Source: Megasphaera hominis (GTDB lineage Bacteria > Bacillota > Negativicutes > Veillonellales > Megasphaeraceae). From it: 64,000 nt of DNA. The DNA lies in NCBI RefSeq assembly GCF_014269395.1, contig NZ_JACOGK010000014.1:1-64000 (forward strand), given 5' to 3'. A program made the translations under genes and the position numbers. Below are positions 53,231 through 61,857 of the stretch, one piece after another. The notes under the pieces were generated by a model. The model was not told the DNA's origin. It did no database searches and saw only the letters and a program-made list of their open reading frames with translations. Every line of letters starts with the position of its first letter. The first letter of the stretch is position 1.

Positions 53231-54589
53231 ATGAAAACTATTCGAATTGGTGGTGGCCAGGGTTTTTGGGGCGATTTAAGTGATGCGCCGATTACAATGG
53301 CCAGGGAAGATAATGTAGACTACATTTGCTGCGATTATTTGGCAGAGCTGACACTGTCTATTATGCGCCGGCAACAGGAAAAACATCCGGAAGCAGGTTA
53401 TGCCCGTGACTTTATCACAGCACTCAAAGGCATGTTGCCGTATATTTCTAAAAAAGGTACCAAAGTAATTACCAACGCCGGCGGTATGAACGTGAAAGCT
53501 TGCGTTGAAAAGGTCAAGGAAGTCATCAAAGAAGGCGGCTATCACTTGAAAGTCGGCTATGTACTGGGTGATGATGTACGTGAATTAATTCCCCAACTTC
53601 GGGAAAAAGGGATCACCATGAAACACATGGATACAGGGGAAGACATCGACCGTATCCTGCCGAACATGGTAAATGCCAATGTATACTATGGCGTAGAACC
53701 GATTGTAAAATGCCTGCAGGATGGCGCTGATATTATTATCCTCGGCCGTTCTACCGATACGGCTATGTTTGAAGCACCGCTCATTTATGAATTTGGTTGG
53801 AAGCTTGATGATTGGACAGCTAAAGCTACAGGTATCCTGGCCGGTCATCTTTGCGAATGCGGCGCTCAGGCTACAGGCGGTAATTATGACTATGATTGGG
53901 AACACGTTCCCAGCCCGGAAAATCTCGGCTATCCTATTGCTGAAATTAGCGAAAAAGGCAGCCTGGTTCTCACAAAAACGAAAAATACGGGCGGCCTGGT
54001 TACTCCGCAATCTGTTAAAGAACAGCTCTTGTATGAAATCCATGATCCCTCTAAATATATTACACCTGATGTCGTTGCCGATTTCAGCAAAATCACATTG
54101 GAAGAAATCGAACGCGATCACGTCGCTGTTCGAGGCGTAACAGGTACACCGGCTCCGGATACGCTCAAGCTGTGCGTAGGCTATCTCGAAGGCTATCGCA
54201 ACATTGCCTACTTGCCGTATTCCTGGCCGCGCGCTCTGGACAAAGCCAAGATGGCAGCGGATATCCTCGACAAGAGACTGGCAATGAAGAATGCTAAGAT
54301 CATCCGCAAGAATATCAGCTATCTCGGCGTCAACGCTTTGCATGGCCCGCTGGCTCCGGAACTGGATGCTGACCTCAACGAAGTAGTTCTCCGTTATGCC
54401 ATCATGACTGAAACCAAGGCCGAAGGCTTGAAACTGACACCGGAAGTAGCTGCTGTCAGCAATCTGAATGGACCTGCTCAGGGGTGCTTCTTTGGCGGCC
54501 GTACACGTCCGAGCGAAGTGTTTGCTCTCTGGCCGACGCTGATTCCGCGTGATGCCATTACTATTACGACGTATGTTGAGGAGGTCTAA
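53231..54589 (+). CDS. AtuA-family acyl-CoA degradation protein (DUF1446)
   Basis: A 452-residue cytoplasmic protein of the AtuA family, named after acyclic terpene utilisation, whose chemistry is still largely undefined. Recognised by the start IRIGGGQGFWGD and by DYICCDYLAELTLSIM, GTKVITNAGGMN, ILGRSTDTA and GHLCECGAQATGGNYD. A ribosome site (AAAGAGG) is present before 53231. It is followed within 5 bases by the small AtuA-like gene, then a CoA transferase and a carboxylate carrier, so it probably works on the CoA thioester of an imported acid, for example as a hydratase or lyase (inference). Confidence 0.85.
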   Translation: MKTIRIGGGQGFWGDLSDAPITMAREDNVDYICCDYLAELTLSIMRRQQEKHPEAGYARDFITALKGMLPYISKKGTKVITNAGGMNVKACVEKVKEVIKEGGYHLKVGYVLGDDVRELIPQLREKGITMKHMDTGEDIDRILPNMVNANVYYGVEPIVKCLQDGADIIILGRSTDTAMFEAPLIYEFGWKLDDWTAKATGILAGHLCECGAQATGGNYDYDWEHVPSPENLGYPIAEISEKGSLVLTKTKNTGGLVTPQSVKEQLLYEIHDPSKYITPDVVADFSKITLEEIERDHVAVRGVTGTPAPDTLKLCVGYLEGYRNIAYLPYSWPRALDKAKMAADILDKRLAMKNAKIIRKNISYLGVNALHGPLAPELDADLNEVVLRYAIMTETKAEGLKLTPEVAAVSNLNGPAQGCFFGGRTRPSEVFALWPTLIPRDAITITTYVEEV

Positions 54590-54593
54590 GATC

Positions 54594-54917
54594 ATGAAAG
54601 TACAGTTAAAAGATATTGCACACGGCCGTTGCGGCGATAAAAGTGATACATCCAATATTTGCATTTATGCCCGTGAACCAAAATACTATAAAGCGATGGA
54701 AAAACAGCTCACTGCAGAACGTGTACGCCGTCATTTTGAAGGACTCGTCTTCGGCGACGTAACCCGCTATGATGTGCCTCAGCTCGATGGTTTCAATTTT
54801 GTTATGCACCATGCTCTCGATGGCGGCGCTACGCGTTCGCTCCGTCTCGATACGTTGGGTAAATGCATGGAAGCAGCTTTGCTGCGCATGGAAATTGAAG
54901 TGGACGACGAAGACTAA
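54594..54917 (+). CDS. Small AtuA-like subunit
   Basis: A 107-residue protein that corresponds to the separate C-terminal module of AtuA-type enzymes (VQLKDIAHGRCGDKSDTSNICIYA ... MHHALDGGATRSLRLDTLGK). In many bacteria it is fused to AtuA; here it is a partner encoded 4 bases downstream with AGGAGG upstream. The longer frame from 54549 overlaps atuA and is rejected. Confidence 0.8.
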   Translation: MKVQLKDIAHGRCGDKSDTSNICIYAREPKYYKAMEKQLTAERVRRHFEGLVFGDVTRYDVPQLDGFNFVMHHALDGGATRSLRLDTLGKCMEAALLRMEIEVDDED

Positions 54918-54931
54918 GGAGGCGCATTCAT

Positions 54932-56110
54932 ATGTCTAAACCGTTACAGGGGATCCGTGTTCTCGACCTGACACGTGTGCTGTCCGGTCCGTATTGCACT
55001 ATGCTTCTGGCCGATATGGGTGCAGAAGTCATTAAAATCGAAACACCAAAGGGTGATGATAGCCGTGCCTATCCTCCTTTTGACAAGGGGATCAGCGCCT
55101 ACTATGCCAACCTGAACCGTAATAAAAAGAGCATTAAATTGGATTTGCATGATGAAAAAGCCAAAGAAGTACTGCGGGAACTGATCAAGATCTCCGACGT
55201 TTTCGTAGAAAACTTTAAACCGGGCACGATTGCTAAGATGGGTTTTTCCTATGAAGCGGTCAAAGCATTGAACCCGAACATCATCTTTGCCTCTATTTCC
55301 GGTTTTGGTCAGACTGGCCCGTATCGTCTTCTGCCGGGCTATGATGTCATTGCCCAGGCTCTGAGCGGCATGATGAGTGTTACTGGCTGGCCTGATTCAC
55401 CTCCTACCCGTACAGGAACGGCAATCGGCGACGTGCTGGGCGGCCTCAACTGCTGCATCGGCATCCTCGCTGCCTTGCAGGGACGCAATACGCAGCATCA
55501 CGGCGAATACGTCGATGTAGGCCTTGTCGATTGCTCCGTCAGCGCTATGGAAACGATTACGGAAATCTACATGGTAGAAGGCCGTATTCCCCAGCGTGCA
55601 GGCAATCGCTATGAATTTATTTATCCCTACGATTCCTTCGAAGCTTCGGATAAATGGATCGTCATCGGTGTAGGCAATGACGCCATTTGGAAACGCTTCT
55701 GCGAAGCGACGGAACATGATGATTGGTTCAATGATCCCCGCTTTACCCTGAATAAGGACAGAGCCAACCAGAAGGACGAATTGAATGCCATGGTTACGGG
55801 CTGGACCAAACAGCACACGGCTGCCGAAATCATTACACTCTTGCGTGCTCATGGTGTGCCTTGTGCACCCATCCATGATGTAGCTGACGTCGTTAAAGAC
55901 GAACATATTGCCAAAGCGCGTCAGATGATTTGCGAAATCGATCATCCGATTGAAGGAAAGATGCGTGTTACGGGCAATCCTGTCAAGATGATCGAAGCCG
56001 ATCCCTATACGTATGCAAAAGCACCAGTACTGGGTAGAGATACGGCTGAAGTATTAACGGGTTTGCTGCATATGGATGATAATGACGTTGCCTATTTCAC
56101 AAAAGAATAA
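54932..56110 (+). CDS. CaiB/BaiF-family CoA transferase
   Basis: A 392-residue class III CoA transferase that would load CoA onto the imported carboxylic acid, using another acyl-CoA as donor. Typical segments are GIRVLDLTRVLSGPYCTMLLAD, IKIETPKGDDSR, the catalytic Asp in EYVDVGLVDCSV near residue 192's region and GYDVIAQALSGMMSVTG. Ribosome site AAGGAGG, 14 bases after the AtuA-like gene. The donor and substrate are unknown. Confidence 0.9.
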   Translation: MSKPLQGIRVLDLTRVLSGPYCTMLLADMGAEVIKIETPKGDDSRAYPPFDKGISAYYANLNRNKKSIKLDLHDEKAKEVLRELIKISDVFVENFKPGTIAKMGFSYEAVKALNPNIIFASISGFGQTGPYRLLPGYDVIAQALSGMMSVTGWPDSPPTRTGTAIGDVLGGLNCCIGILAALQGRNTQHHGEYVDVGLVDCSVSAMETITEIYMVEGRIPQRAGNRYEFIYPYDSFEASDKWIVIGVGNDAIWKRFCEATEHDDWFNDPRFTLNKDRANQKDELNAMVTGWTKQHTAAEIITLLRAHGVPCAPIHDVADVVKDEHIAKARQMICEIDHPIEGKMRVTGNPVKMIEADPYTYAKAPVLGRDTAEVLTGLLHMDDNDVAYFTKE

Positions 56111-56142
56111 ACTACTGACTAACGTTCAAATTTACCACGGTT

Positions 56143-56175
56143 CTGCTGTGCTCTCCCTTTTGGGGAGAGCAGCAG
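56143..56175 (+). other. Stable intercistronic hairpin
   Basis: CTGCT-GCTCTCCC pairs with GGGAGAGCAGCAG with one bulge, without a T tract. Sitting between the CoA transferase and the carrier it may stabilise the upstream mRNA or reduce read-through. Confidence 0.6.
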
Positions 56176-56200
56176 TAATCGGGATAAGGAGGAACTAACA

Positions 56201-57496
56201 ATGTTAGCAATTGTTGGGCTTATTACCATCCTCTTGGTCTTAACGCTCATTATGACCAAGAAATTGTCTACTATGTCAGCATTGATTGCCATTCCTATTC
56301 TGGCTTGCCTGTTCTTGGGCCAGGCTGGTGATTTAGGTAAGTTCATGCTGGCTGGTATTAAAAATGTAGCACCTACAGGCGCTATGTTTATCTTTGCTGT
56401 CTTGTTCTTTACCATCATGGGGGATGCCGGCGTTTTTGAACGCATTGTTAATAAGATTATCGGTGTTGTCGGTTCGGATCCCATTAAAGTATGCGTAGGG
56501 ACTTTTGTTATTACCATGTTTTGCCATCTTGACGGATCTGGGGCTGCAACTTTCCTGATCGTTATTCCGGCTATGCTGCCTATTTTTGATAAACTGAAAA
56601 TGGATCGTAGGATCCTGGCTACTATTGTAGCTCTTGGCGCCGGGACAATGAATATGTTGCCTTGGGGCGGTCCAACACTGCGTGCGGCAACAGCACTGGA
56701 TGTGCCGGTTATGGAGTTATTCAATCCTATGATGTTGCCACAGATTTGTGGCCTTATTGCTGGGATTGCCATTGCAGTCATGTTCGGGATTAAAGAAAAA
56801 CGCCGTTTAGGTGTATCTTTAGCCGAAATAAGTGTGGCGCCAATGGTATTATCTGAAGAAGAACAGGCTTTGCGTCGTCCAAAATTGTTTTGGTTCAATC
56901 TAGTTCTCATCATTGCTACGGTTGCCGTTATGGTTGAAGGCAGTCTGCCACCTGTTGGTTGTTTTATGGCCGCATTGGTTATCATGCTCATGGTCAACTA
57001 TCCTGATGTAAAATTGCAGGGGAAATTAATTGATGCGCATGCTAAAGAAGCTCTCATGATGGCAAGCGTCCTTTTTGCTGCCGGTATCTTTACTGGTATC
57101 ATGAAAGGGTCGGGTATGATCGATGCCATGGCTAAAGGCCTGGTTGCTATTATGCCAGATGCACTTGCACCACACTTTGCGGTTATTATCGGTGTTATTT
57201 CTATGCCTGCCAGCTTACTCTTTGACCCGGATAGTTTCTATTTTGCTGTACTTCCGGTTCTGGCACAGGCTGCAAATGCCGTTGGCTTAGCGGGTATTGA
57301 TTTGGGACGTGCTGCTATTTGTGGTGAAATGACCTTAGGTTTCCCCATTTCTCCCTTGACGCCAGCTACATTTCTTTTGATTGGCTTGGCCGGCATCGAC
57401 TTAGGCGATCACCAGAAACACACCTTCTTCTGGGCTTGGCTCGTGTCTTTAGTCGTTTTGATTGCAGCCATTCTTGTGGGAACTATTCCTTTATAA
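56201..57496 (+). CDS. CitMHS-family carboxylate transporter
   Basis: A 431-residue inner-membrane carrier with eleven to twelve spans of the CitMHS family, which takes up citrate-metal complexes or related di- and tricarboxylates with protons. Recognised by TKKLSTMSALIAIPILACL, the VPLFDKLKMDR-like IFDKLKMDRR segment and NMLPWGGPTLRAATAL. GATAAGGAGG precedes the start. It is the last gene of the cassette and presumably imports its substrate. The coding sequence is visibly more AT-rich than most neighbours, hinting at acquisition. Confidence 0.88.
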   Translation: MLAIVGLITILLVLTLIMTKKLSTMSALIAIPILACLFLGQAGDLGKFMLAGIKNVAPTGAMFIFAVLFFTIMGDAGVFERIVNKIIGVVGSDPIKVCVGTFVITMFCHLDGSGAATFLIVIPAMLPIFDKLKMDRRILATIVALGAGTMNMLPWGGPTLRAATALDVPVMELFNPMMLPQICGLIAGIAIAVMFGIKEKRRLGVSLAEISVAPMVLSEEEQALRRPKLFWFNLVLIIATVAVMVEGSLPPVGCFMAALVIMLMVNYPDVKLQGKLIDAHAKEALMMASVLFAAGIFTGIMKGSGMIDAMAKGLVAIMPDALAPHFAVIIGVISMPASLLFDPDSFYFAVLPVLAQAANAVGLAGIDLGRAAICGEMTLGFPISPLTPATFLLIGLAGIDLGDHQKHTFFWAWLVSLVVLIAAILVGTIPL

Positions 57497-57498
57497 GA

Positions 57499-57556
57499 TC
57501 AAAAAGCGCTGTATGGTTCTTATGAATTAATTCATGAGAGGCACGGCGCTTTTTGT
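57499..57556 (+). terminator. Terminator of the cassette
   Basis: AAAAAGCGC-GT pairs with ACGGCGCTTTTT, with an inner TCTTATGAA/TTCATGAGA arm. Confidence 0.85.
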
Positions 57557-58047
57557 ATTTTATTGAAGTAAAATACGCTCAAAATGGAATCAATGCAGAC
57601 CCATCACAGATGTACTGTATTCAATGGCAGGCGAGTTTTATGCTTTCGTACGTGGTTTGTAACCATTCCTATACATATCCGGCAAAAAAGATTGCAAACT
57701 GATATGTATGCGCTGTCTGCAAGGAACTGTCTTGCAGACAGCTTTTTTTACAAGTCTATTCAAAACTTTTTGAAATAGAGAATTACTTCTTAAAATAACA
57801 AATAACAATTCCACAGTGATATCTATAATAAACGTTAATAATACTTGAAACTTAAGATGATAATTTCATATGTTTACGAATTTTAAAAATATAGTAAAAA
57901 TTATTGACAAAATGAGTCCAAATGATTTAGAATATATGCATAACAAAACATTGGGTAATGAGGCCCGGTTTGAGCTGTCATGGATAGTTCCGACTGGGCC
58001 TTTCGCATACCCCGTGTGATGTACTTCTTAGAAAGGAAGTGAAGGAA
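57557..58047. other. Gene-free stretch, 491 bp, with a second terminator
   Basis: GCTGTCTGCAAG/CTTGCAGACAGC (57712-57742) plus seven T is a perfect second terminator. Before it GTTTGTAA, ATACATAT, TTGCAAAC and ATATGTAT (57655-57709) are complementary in 1-2-1'-2' order. TTGACA (57904-57909) and TAGAAT (57928-57933) form the promoter of the next genes, whose leader holds a hairpin AGGCCC-GT/AC-GGGCCT (57961-58001). The 64-codon frame at 57584 crosses these structures and is not accepted. Confidence 0.6.
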
Positions 58048-58287
58048 ATGCGAGTTTTACTTACAGCTATACCTTTTATCTGGTCTGTTATCTGTCTGCC
58101 CTTCGTGAATATCTCACATCCCTTTATCTTGGGCTTGCCTTTTGTAGCCTTTTGGGAACTCTTTGGGATTCTCGTTGCCGTAGCAGCGCTGCATTTTTTG
58201 TGGAAAATAGACCATCGTCCTGGCGGTATCGCCACGAAGGATCACTTATATATGGATCCGTCTGTCAAAAAGGAAGATATACGTTAA
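58048..58287 (+). CDS. DUF3311 small membrane protein, partner of the SSS symporter
   Basis: A 79-residue protein with two spans (about 4-22 and 29-52) and a GPLPFVAFWELFGILV-type second helix typical of DUF3311, which is nearly always found before a sodium:solute symporter gene (compare YhdT before PanF). ATG 58048 is preferred over GTG 58039 because GGAAGTGAAGG lies upstream. The ribosome region TAGAAAGGAAGTGAAG is repeated almost unchanged before the next gene. Confidence 0.85.
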   Translation: MRVLLTAIPFIWSVICLPFVNISHPFILGLPFVAFWELFGILVAVAALHFLWKIDHRPGGIATKDHLYMDPSVKKEDIR

Positions 58288-58311
58288 GCGTATAGAAAGG
58301 AAGTGAAGTAC

Positions 58312-59775
58312 ATGGATAATTTCGGTCCTTTAATTATTTTATTTGCCTTTATTATAGGTATTTCTATTTTAGGCGCCATCCCGGGTCTGAAAGACCGTAA
58401 GATGAGTGCTGAAAACTGGGCCGTCGGTGGCCGTAATTTTGGCCGCTGGTTGAACTGGTTCATTATGTGCGGCGAAGTATACACGGCCTTTGCTTTCCTC
58501 GGTGCCAGCGGTTGGGCCTATGCCCGTGGCGGCCCGACGTTCTACATCCTGGCTTATGGCGGTCTGGCCTATCTCGTTGGCTACCATGTATTGCCGCGGG
58601 TTTGCGCTTTAGGTCACAGACATAAACTGGTTACGCAGGCCGATATGGTCGAATACCTTTACGACAGCCGTCCTCTCGGCATTTTTCTTTCCTGCATTGG
58701 CGTGGCCTTCCTCTTGCCGTATCTGCAGCTGCAGCTGACGGCCCTGGGCCTCATCGTAGAAGTAGCTTCCTTAGGTGCTATCGGCCGTGTTACGGCGATG
58801 CTCATTGCCTTCGTCATGGTAGCTCTCTTCGTATTCCTGAGCGGCCTCAAAGGCGTTGCCTCTACGGCAGTCTTTAAAGACGTGTGCATGATTGCAGCCA
58901 TGATCGGCTTCGGTATTTATCTGCCGTACCATTATTATGGCGGTTTTACGGAAATGTTCACGACCATTGAAGCGGCAAAACCGGGGTTCCTGACCTTCCC
59001 TGGCGGTACGCAGAATCTGGACGTTACCTGGGGCATGTCGACTATCCTCTTGACGGCCTTTGGCTTCTATATGTGGCCTCATTTTTCAACGAATACCTTT
59101 AGTGCTAAAGACCCGGATGTACCGCGTCATAACGCTATTTTCTTACCCTTTGCCCAGCTGGCCTTGATTTTCCCCATGCTCGTTGGCTTTACGGCTGTTA
59201 TTTACTACGCCAGCAATCCTTTGCCGCAGGCCGATATGGCCTTCCTCTTCCTCGTACGGGATACTTTCCCGACGTGGGTATTAGGGATCCTCGGCGGTGC
59301 CGGTGCCCTGGCCTGTATGATTCCGGCTGCGGACTTGCTCCTTTCGACGTCCTTGCTGATTTCCCGTAACATTTACGTCAAAGGCTTCCGCCACAATGAC
59401 GAAAACATTTCGCCGGAACATATGAAGAATATTGCCCGCTACCTGATCCTGGTTCTGACGGCGGTCGCTTTGTATCTCTCCATTTTCCATGCGAACCTCC
59501 TGGTTAACCTGCTCCTCACGGGGTATTCCGGCGTTACGCAGTTCTTCCCGACCATCGTCTTGGGCCTGTTCTGGAAGAAAGCCAGCAAGCTCGGTGCCGT
59601 ATGCGGCCTCGTTGTTGGTGAAGCTCTCGTATTCCTGCTCATCCTGAGCAAAATGGATCCGTTCCCCTTGGGCGCCTTCCATGTCAATGCCGGCTTCTTT
59701 GCCCTTTGCATGAACGCTCTCGTCTTTGTTATCGTCAGCTTGCTCAGCAAATCGGGCAAGACCAAGATGATCTAA
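58312..59775 (+). CDS. Sodium:solute symporter (SSS family)
   Basis: A 487-residue inner-membrane carrier with about thirteen spans. The WAVGGRNFGRWLNWFIMCGEVYTAFAFLGASG start and GVLGGAGALACMIPAADLLLSTS segment with sodium-binding residues are typical. The group includes PanF (pantothenate) and carriers of organic acids; the substrate is unassigned. Start ATG 58312 follows AAAGGAAG. It forms a two-gene unit with the DUF3311 protein and converges on the M20 amidohydrolase. Confidence 0.88.
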   Translation: MDNFGPLIILFAFIIGISILGAIPGLKDRKMSAENWAVGGRNFGRWLNWFIMCGEVYTAFAFLGASGWAYARGGPTFYILAYGGLAYLVGYHVLPRVCALGHRHKLVTQADMVEYLYDSRPLGIFLSCIGVAFLLPYLQLQLTALGLIVEVASLGAIGRVTAMLIAFVMVALFVFLSGLKGVASTAVFKDVCMIAAMIGFGIYLPYHYYGGFTEMFTTIEAAKPGFLTFPGGTQNLDVTWGMSTILLTAFGFYMWPHFSTNTFSAKDPDVPRHNAIFLPFAQLALIFPMLVGFTAVIYYASNPLPQADMAFLFLVRDTFPTWVLGILGGAGALACMIPAADLLLSTSLLISRNIYVKGFRHNDENISPEHMKNIARYLILVLTAVALYLSIFHANLLVNLLLTGYSGVTQFFPTIVLGLFWKKASKLGAVCGLVVGEALVFLLILSKMDPFPLGAFHVNAGFFALCMNALVFVIVSLLSKSGKTKMI

Positions 59776-59805
59776 GCTTCATACGTGCTGTGACATACGC
59801 AGCCT

Positions 59806-59852
59806 GATAAAAATGGATTTCTGATCTGTATGGTTAGAAATCCATTTTTTTA
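59806..59852 (+). terminator. Rho-independent terminator
   Basis: AAAAATGGATTTCT pairs perfectly with AGAAATCCATTTTT. Confidence 0.9.
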
Positions 59853-59884
59853 TAGTGTAGTACTTGGGCTGGAGAATATAAAAT

Positions 59885-59928
59885 AAAGCTGTGCCAAAGA
59901 GGAGCAATCCTTCTTGGCACAGCTTTTT
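59885..59928. terminator. Bidirectional terminator
   Basis: AAAGCTGTGCCAAAGAGG pairs with CCTTCTTGGCACAGCTTT; it faces the amidohydrolase on the minus strand. Confidence 0.88.
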
Positions 59929-59958
59929 ACTTTTGTATAGCCCGTTGGCGAGTAGGCA

Positions 59959-61206
59959 TTACATACCGCGCAAACCTAACTGGACGGGATCTTCCGTATT
60001 TTGTGTGAAGTCGATGTGGGGCTGGTCTTTTAAGAGCTCCAGTGTATAGCCTACACCGGCAGCGGCGCCGGCGCGCAGGCCTTCTTCGTCGATATCAAAT
60101 TGCGGCGTATGATGGTTGCCGCCACAGCCCTTTTCCAGGTTCTGAATCCCCGTAAAGGTAAAGACGCCCGGGAAGAGGGACAGTGTCAGGCCGAAGGTTT
60201 CCGAAGCCATCCAGGCTTCAACGGGGTAGAGATGATCTTTGCCCATGTATTTTTCGATAGCCTTTTCGGCGTAGTCCACGCACACGTCGTTATTGCGCAC
60301 TTCGAGCAGGGGCTGCTTCATGCGTACGATTTCATAGGTGCAGCCGTAGGTGTCGCATTCGTTCTGCAGCATCTTCGTCAGATCTTCAAAGGCCTTCTTG
60401 CCAGCCTTTTCGTAGCTGAAGAAGCGGGACGAACCGCCGAAGAAGAGCTCGTTAGGAATGACATTGTATACCGAGCCGGCCTGGACGGTACCGATGGAAA
60501 TGGTCAGGCATTCCGACGGATTAATCTGCCGCATGCGCCAGGCCTGGAGATTGCCGTAAAAGGCGTGGAAGCAATCAATGGGGCTCTGGGACAGATCAGG
60601 ACGCGAGCCGTGACCGCCGTGGCCTTTGATCTTGATCTGGAAGGCAAAGCCGCCGGCCATAGCAGCACCGTGGACGACACCTATTTTGCCGGCCGGAATA
60701 TCCCAGCGTACGTGCGTGCCGTAGCAGTAGTCGATGTGCTGTTTGACCAGGTAGGGCATGAGGTGCTGTGTTGCATCAGAGCCTTCTTCAGCCCGTTCGA
60801 ACATGACGATGACCCGGCCGGACCACTGGTCTTTGATTTCCTGTAAGACCTTGGCTTCTGTCAGGACCATAGCCATGTGGCCATCGTGTCCGCAGGCGTG
60901 CATGACGCCGGGCTTTTTGGAAATGCAGGCCCGCTTTTGGTTCAGGTTGGTGTCTGCTTCCTGGATGGGCAGGGCGTCAATATCGGTTCGCAGGAGTACT
61001 GTTTTGCCCGGTCCGTTTTCGATAAAACCAAAAACGCCGCCGTGCGGTACGACTTCTGTACGCAGGCCGTATTCTTCCAGCTTCTTCTGGATATACTCGC
61101 AGGTTTCGTCTTCCACGTTGGATAATTCCGGATTTTCGTGGAAATAGCGACGCAAAGCAACCAGTTCATCATAGTGTTTGTTTACTAATGCTTGTACATC
61201 GATCAT
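59959..61206 (-). CDS. M20-family amidohydrolase (second copy)
   Basis: A 415-residue zinc amidohydrolase. HACGHDGH is near residue 110, MFERAEEGSDA holds the catalytic Glu pair near 146, GHGGHGSRPDLSQSP marks the dimer domain and GNHHTPQFDIDE a late metal ligand. It is larger and clearly distinct from the 771-1961 protein. GGGGGAGG before ATG 61206 fixes the start; the frame to 61290 is rejected. It has its own terminator. Substrate probably an N-acyl amino acid or small peptide. Confidence 0.88.
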   Translation of the reverse strand: MIDVQALVNKHYDELVALRRYFHENPELSNVEDETCEYIQKKLEEYGLRTEVVPHGGVFGFIENGPGKTVLLRTDIDALPIQEADTNLNQKRACISKKPGVMHACGHDGHMAMVLTEAKVLQEIKDQWSGRVIVMFERAEEGSDATQHLMPYLVKQHIDYCYGTHVRWDIPAGKIGVVHGAAMAGGFAFQIKIKGHGGHGSRPDLSQSPIDCFHAFYGNLQAWRMRQINPSECLTISIGTVQAGSVYNVIPNELFFGGSSRFFSYEKAGKKAFEDLTKMLQNECDTYGCTYEIVRMKQPLLEVRNNDVCVDYAEKAIEKYMGKDHLYPVEAWMASETFGLTLSLFPGVFTFTGIQNLEKGCGGNHHTPQFDIDEEGLRAGAAAGVGYTLELLKDQPHIDFTQNTEDPVQLGLRGM

Positions 61207-61405
61207 AGTGATCAATCCTCCCCCTGGTGAGTGTAGTAATCTGTATTGGCAGACGCCGAAGGAGCCTGCAATACAATGTAAGTATAACACTTGTATAAAT
61301 AAAATAAAAGAAATAGCAGTAAATCTATTAAAAATTTTAATTACAATCTAATGATAAAGAAAATAGACCGGCATACAGCCCTCTGGTGCAGCGGCAGCCT
61401 GATTT

Positions 61406-61427
61406 TTTACGGTAAATTTACGGTAAA
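61406..61427. promoter_or_regulatory. Two abutting TTTACGGTAAA dyads before the Mg transporter promoter
   Basis: TTTACGGTAAA, a perfect dyad around G, is present at 61406-61416 and again at 61417-61427, ending 6 bases before the -35. This is the place for an activator or a metal-responsive repressor. No matching regulator is known to me. Confidence 0.6.
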
Positions 61428-61432
61428 AATGT

Positions 61433-61461
61433 TTGACAATCCTTTCTTTTGCGCCTATACT
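61433..61461 (+). promoter_or_regulatory. Promoter of the magnesium-transporter leader
   Basis: TTGACA (61433-61438) and TATACT (61456-61461), 17 bases apart. Confidence 0.85.
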
Positions 61462-61467
61462 AAATCC

Positions 61468-61687
61468 TGCAAAAGAACAACTCCGGTAGGTGAGGCTACT
61501 ACAGGGATATGGACTGCTGCCGCAACAGGATGGAGACATCCCGCGCCGGTTTGAACAGGTTGTATCGACTAAGGTACAACATAACGCAGTTACACCGCCC
61601 TCTAGAGCCAAAGCTCGTACGGCGGTCATAGCAGATATACTATGCACATTCACGCCGTTCGGGCTCTGTCCGGGCGGCGTTTTTTGT
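61468..61687 (+). ncRNA. M-box (Mg2+-sensing) riboswitch with terminator
   Basis: The conserved cores are in order: GTAGGTGAGGCTAC (61485-61498), GATATG then CTGCTGCCGC (about 61506-61526), GTTGTATCGACTAAGG (about 61558-61574) and GAGCCAAAGCTC (61604-61617). The expression platform is a terminator, CGCCG-CGG/CCG-GGCGGCG followed by six T (61650-61687). Mg2+ should fold the M-box, favour the terminator and lower transporter expression. Confidence 0.88.
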
Positions 61688-61720
61688 GCCGATTTCTCAA
61701 GGAAAGGATGGTATCAGATA

Positions 61721-61813
61721 ATGGATAGTTCTGATGGGGGCAGTCCGTCACATAGGGTAACCGTAACTACAGCCTGGTCTGGTGCCATGCTCCGTACGGG
61801 AAACCGGCACTGA
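61721..61813 (+). CDS. Leader ORF of 30 codons between M-box and transporter gene
   Basis: ATG 61721 follows AAGGAAAGG at about 12 bases and runs to TGA 61811-61813. The peptide starts MDSSDGGSPSH and has no resemblance to a known protein. The stop lies 9 bases before the sequence that can hide the transporter ribosome site, so ribosomes finishing here would cover that sequence. It may therefore act as a translational sensor, in the way mgtL does in enteric bacteria, although the peptide is not proline-rich. Confidence 0.5.
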   Translation: MDSSDGGSPSHRVTVTTAWSGAMLRTGNRH

Positions 61814-61822
61814 CCGGAATAC

Positions 61823-61848
61823 CTCCTTAGTGGTTTTTGATTAAGGAG
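61823..61848 (+). promoter_or_regulatory. Hairpin that hides the transporter ribosome site
   Basis: CTCCTTA (61823-61829) pairs perfectly with TAAGGAG (61842-61848), the ribosome site of the ATPase gene, which starts 9 bases later. Confidence 0.75.
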
Positions 61849-61857
61849 AAAAAAGAA

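Noticed and set aside
57584..57778. Plus-strand frame of 64 codons
   Set aside because: Crosses a strong terminator and has no ribosome site.
61490..61813. Plus-strand frame of 107 codons
   Set aside because: Most of it is the M-box and its terminator; only the last 30 codons, with their own start and ribosome site, are kept as a leader ORF.
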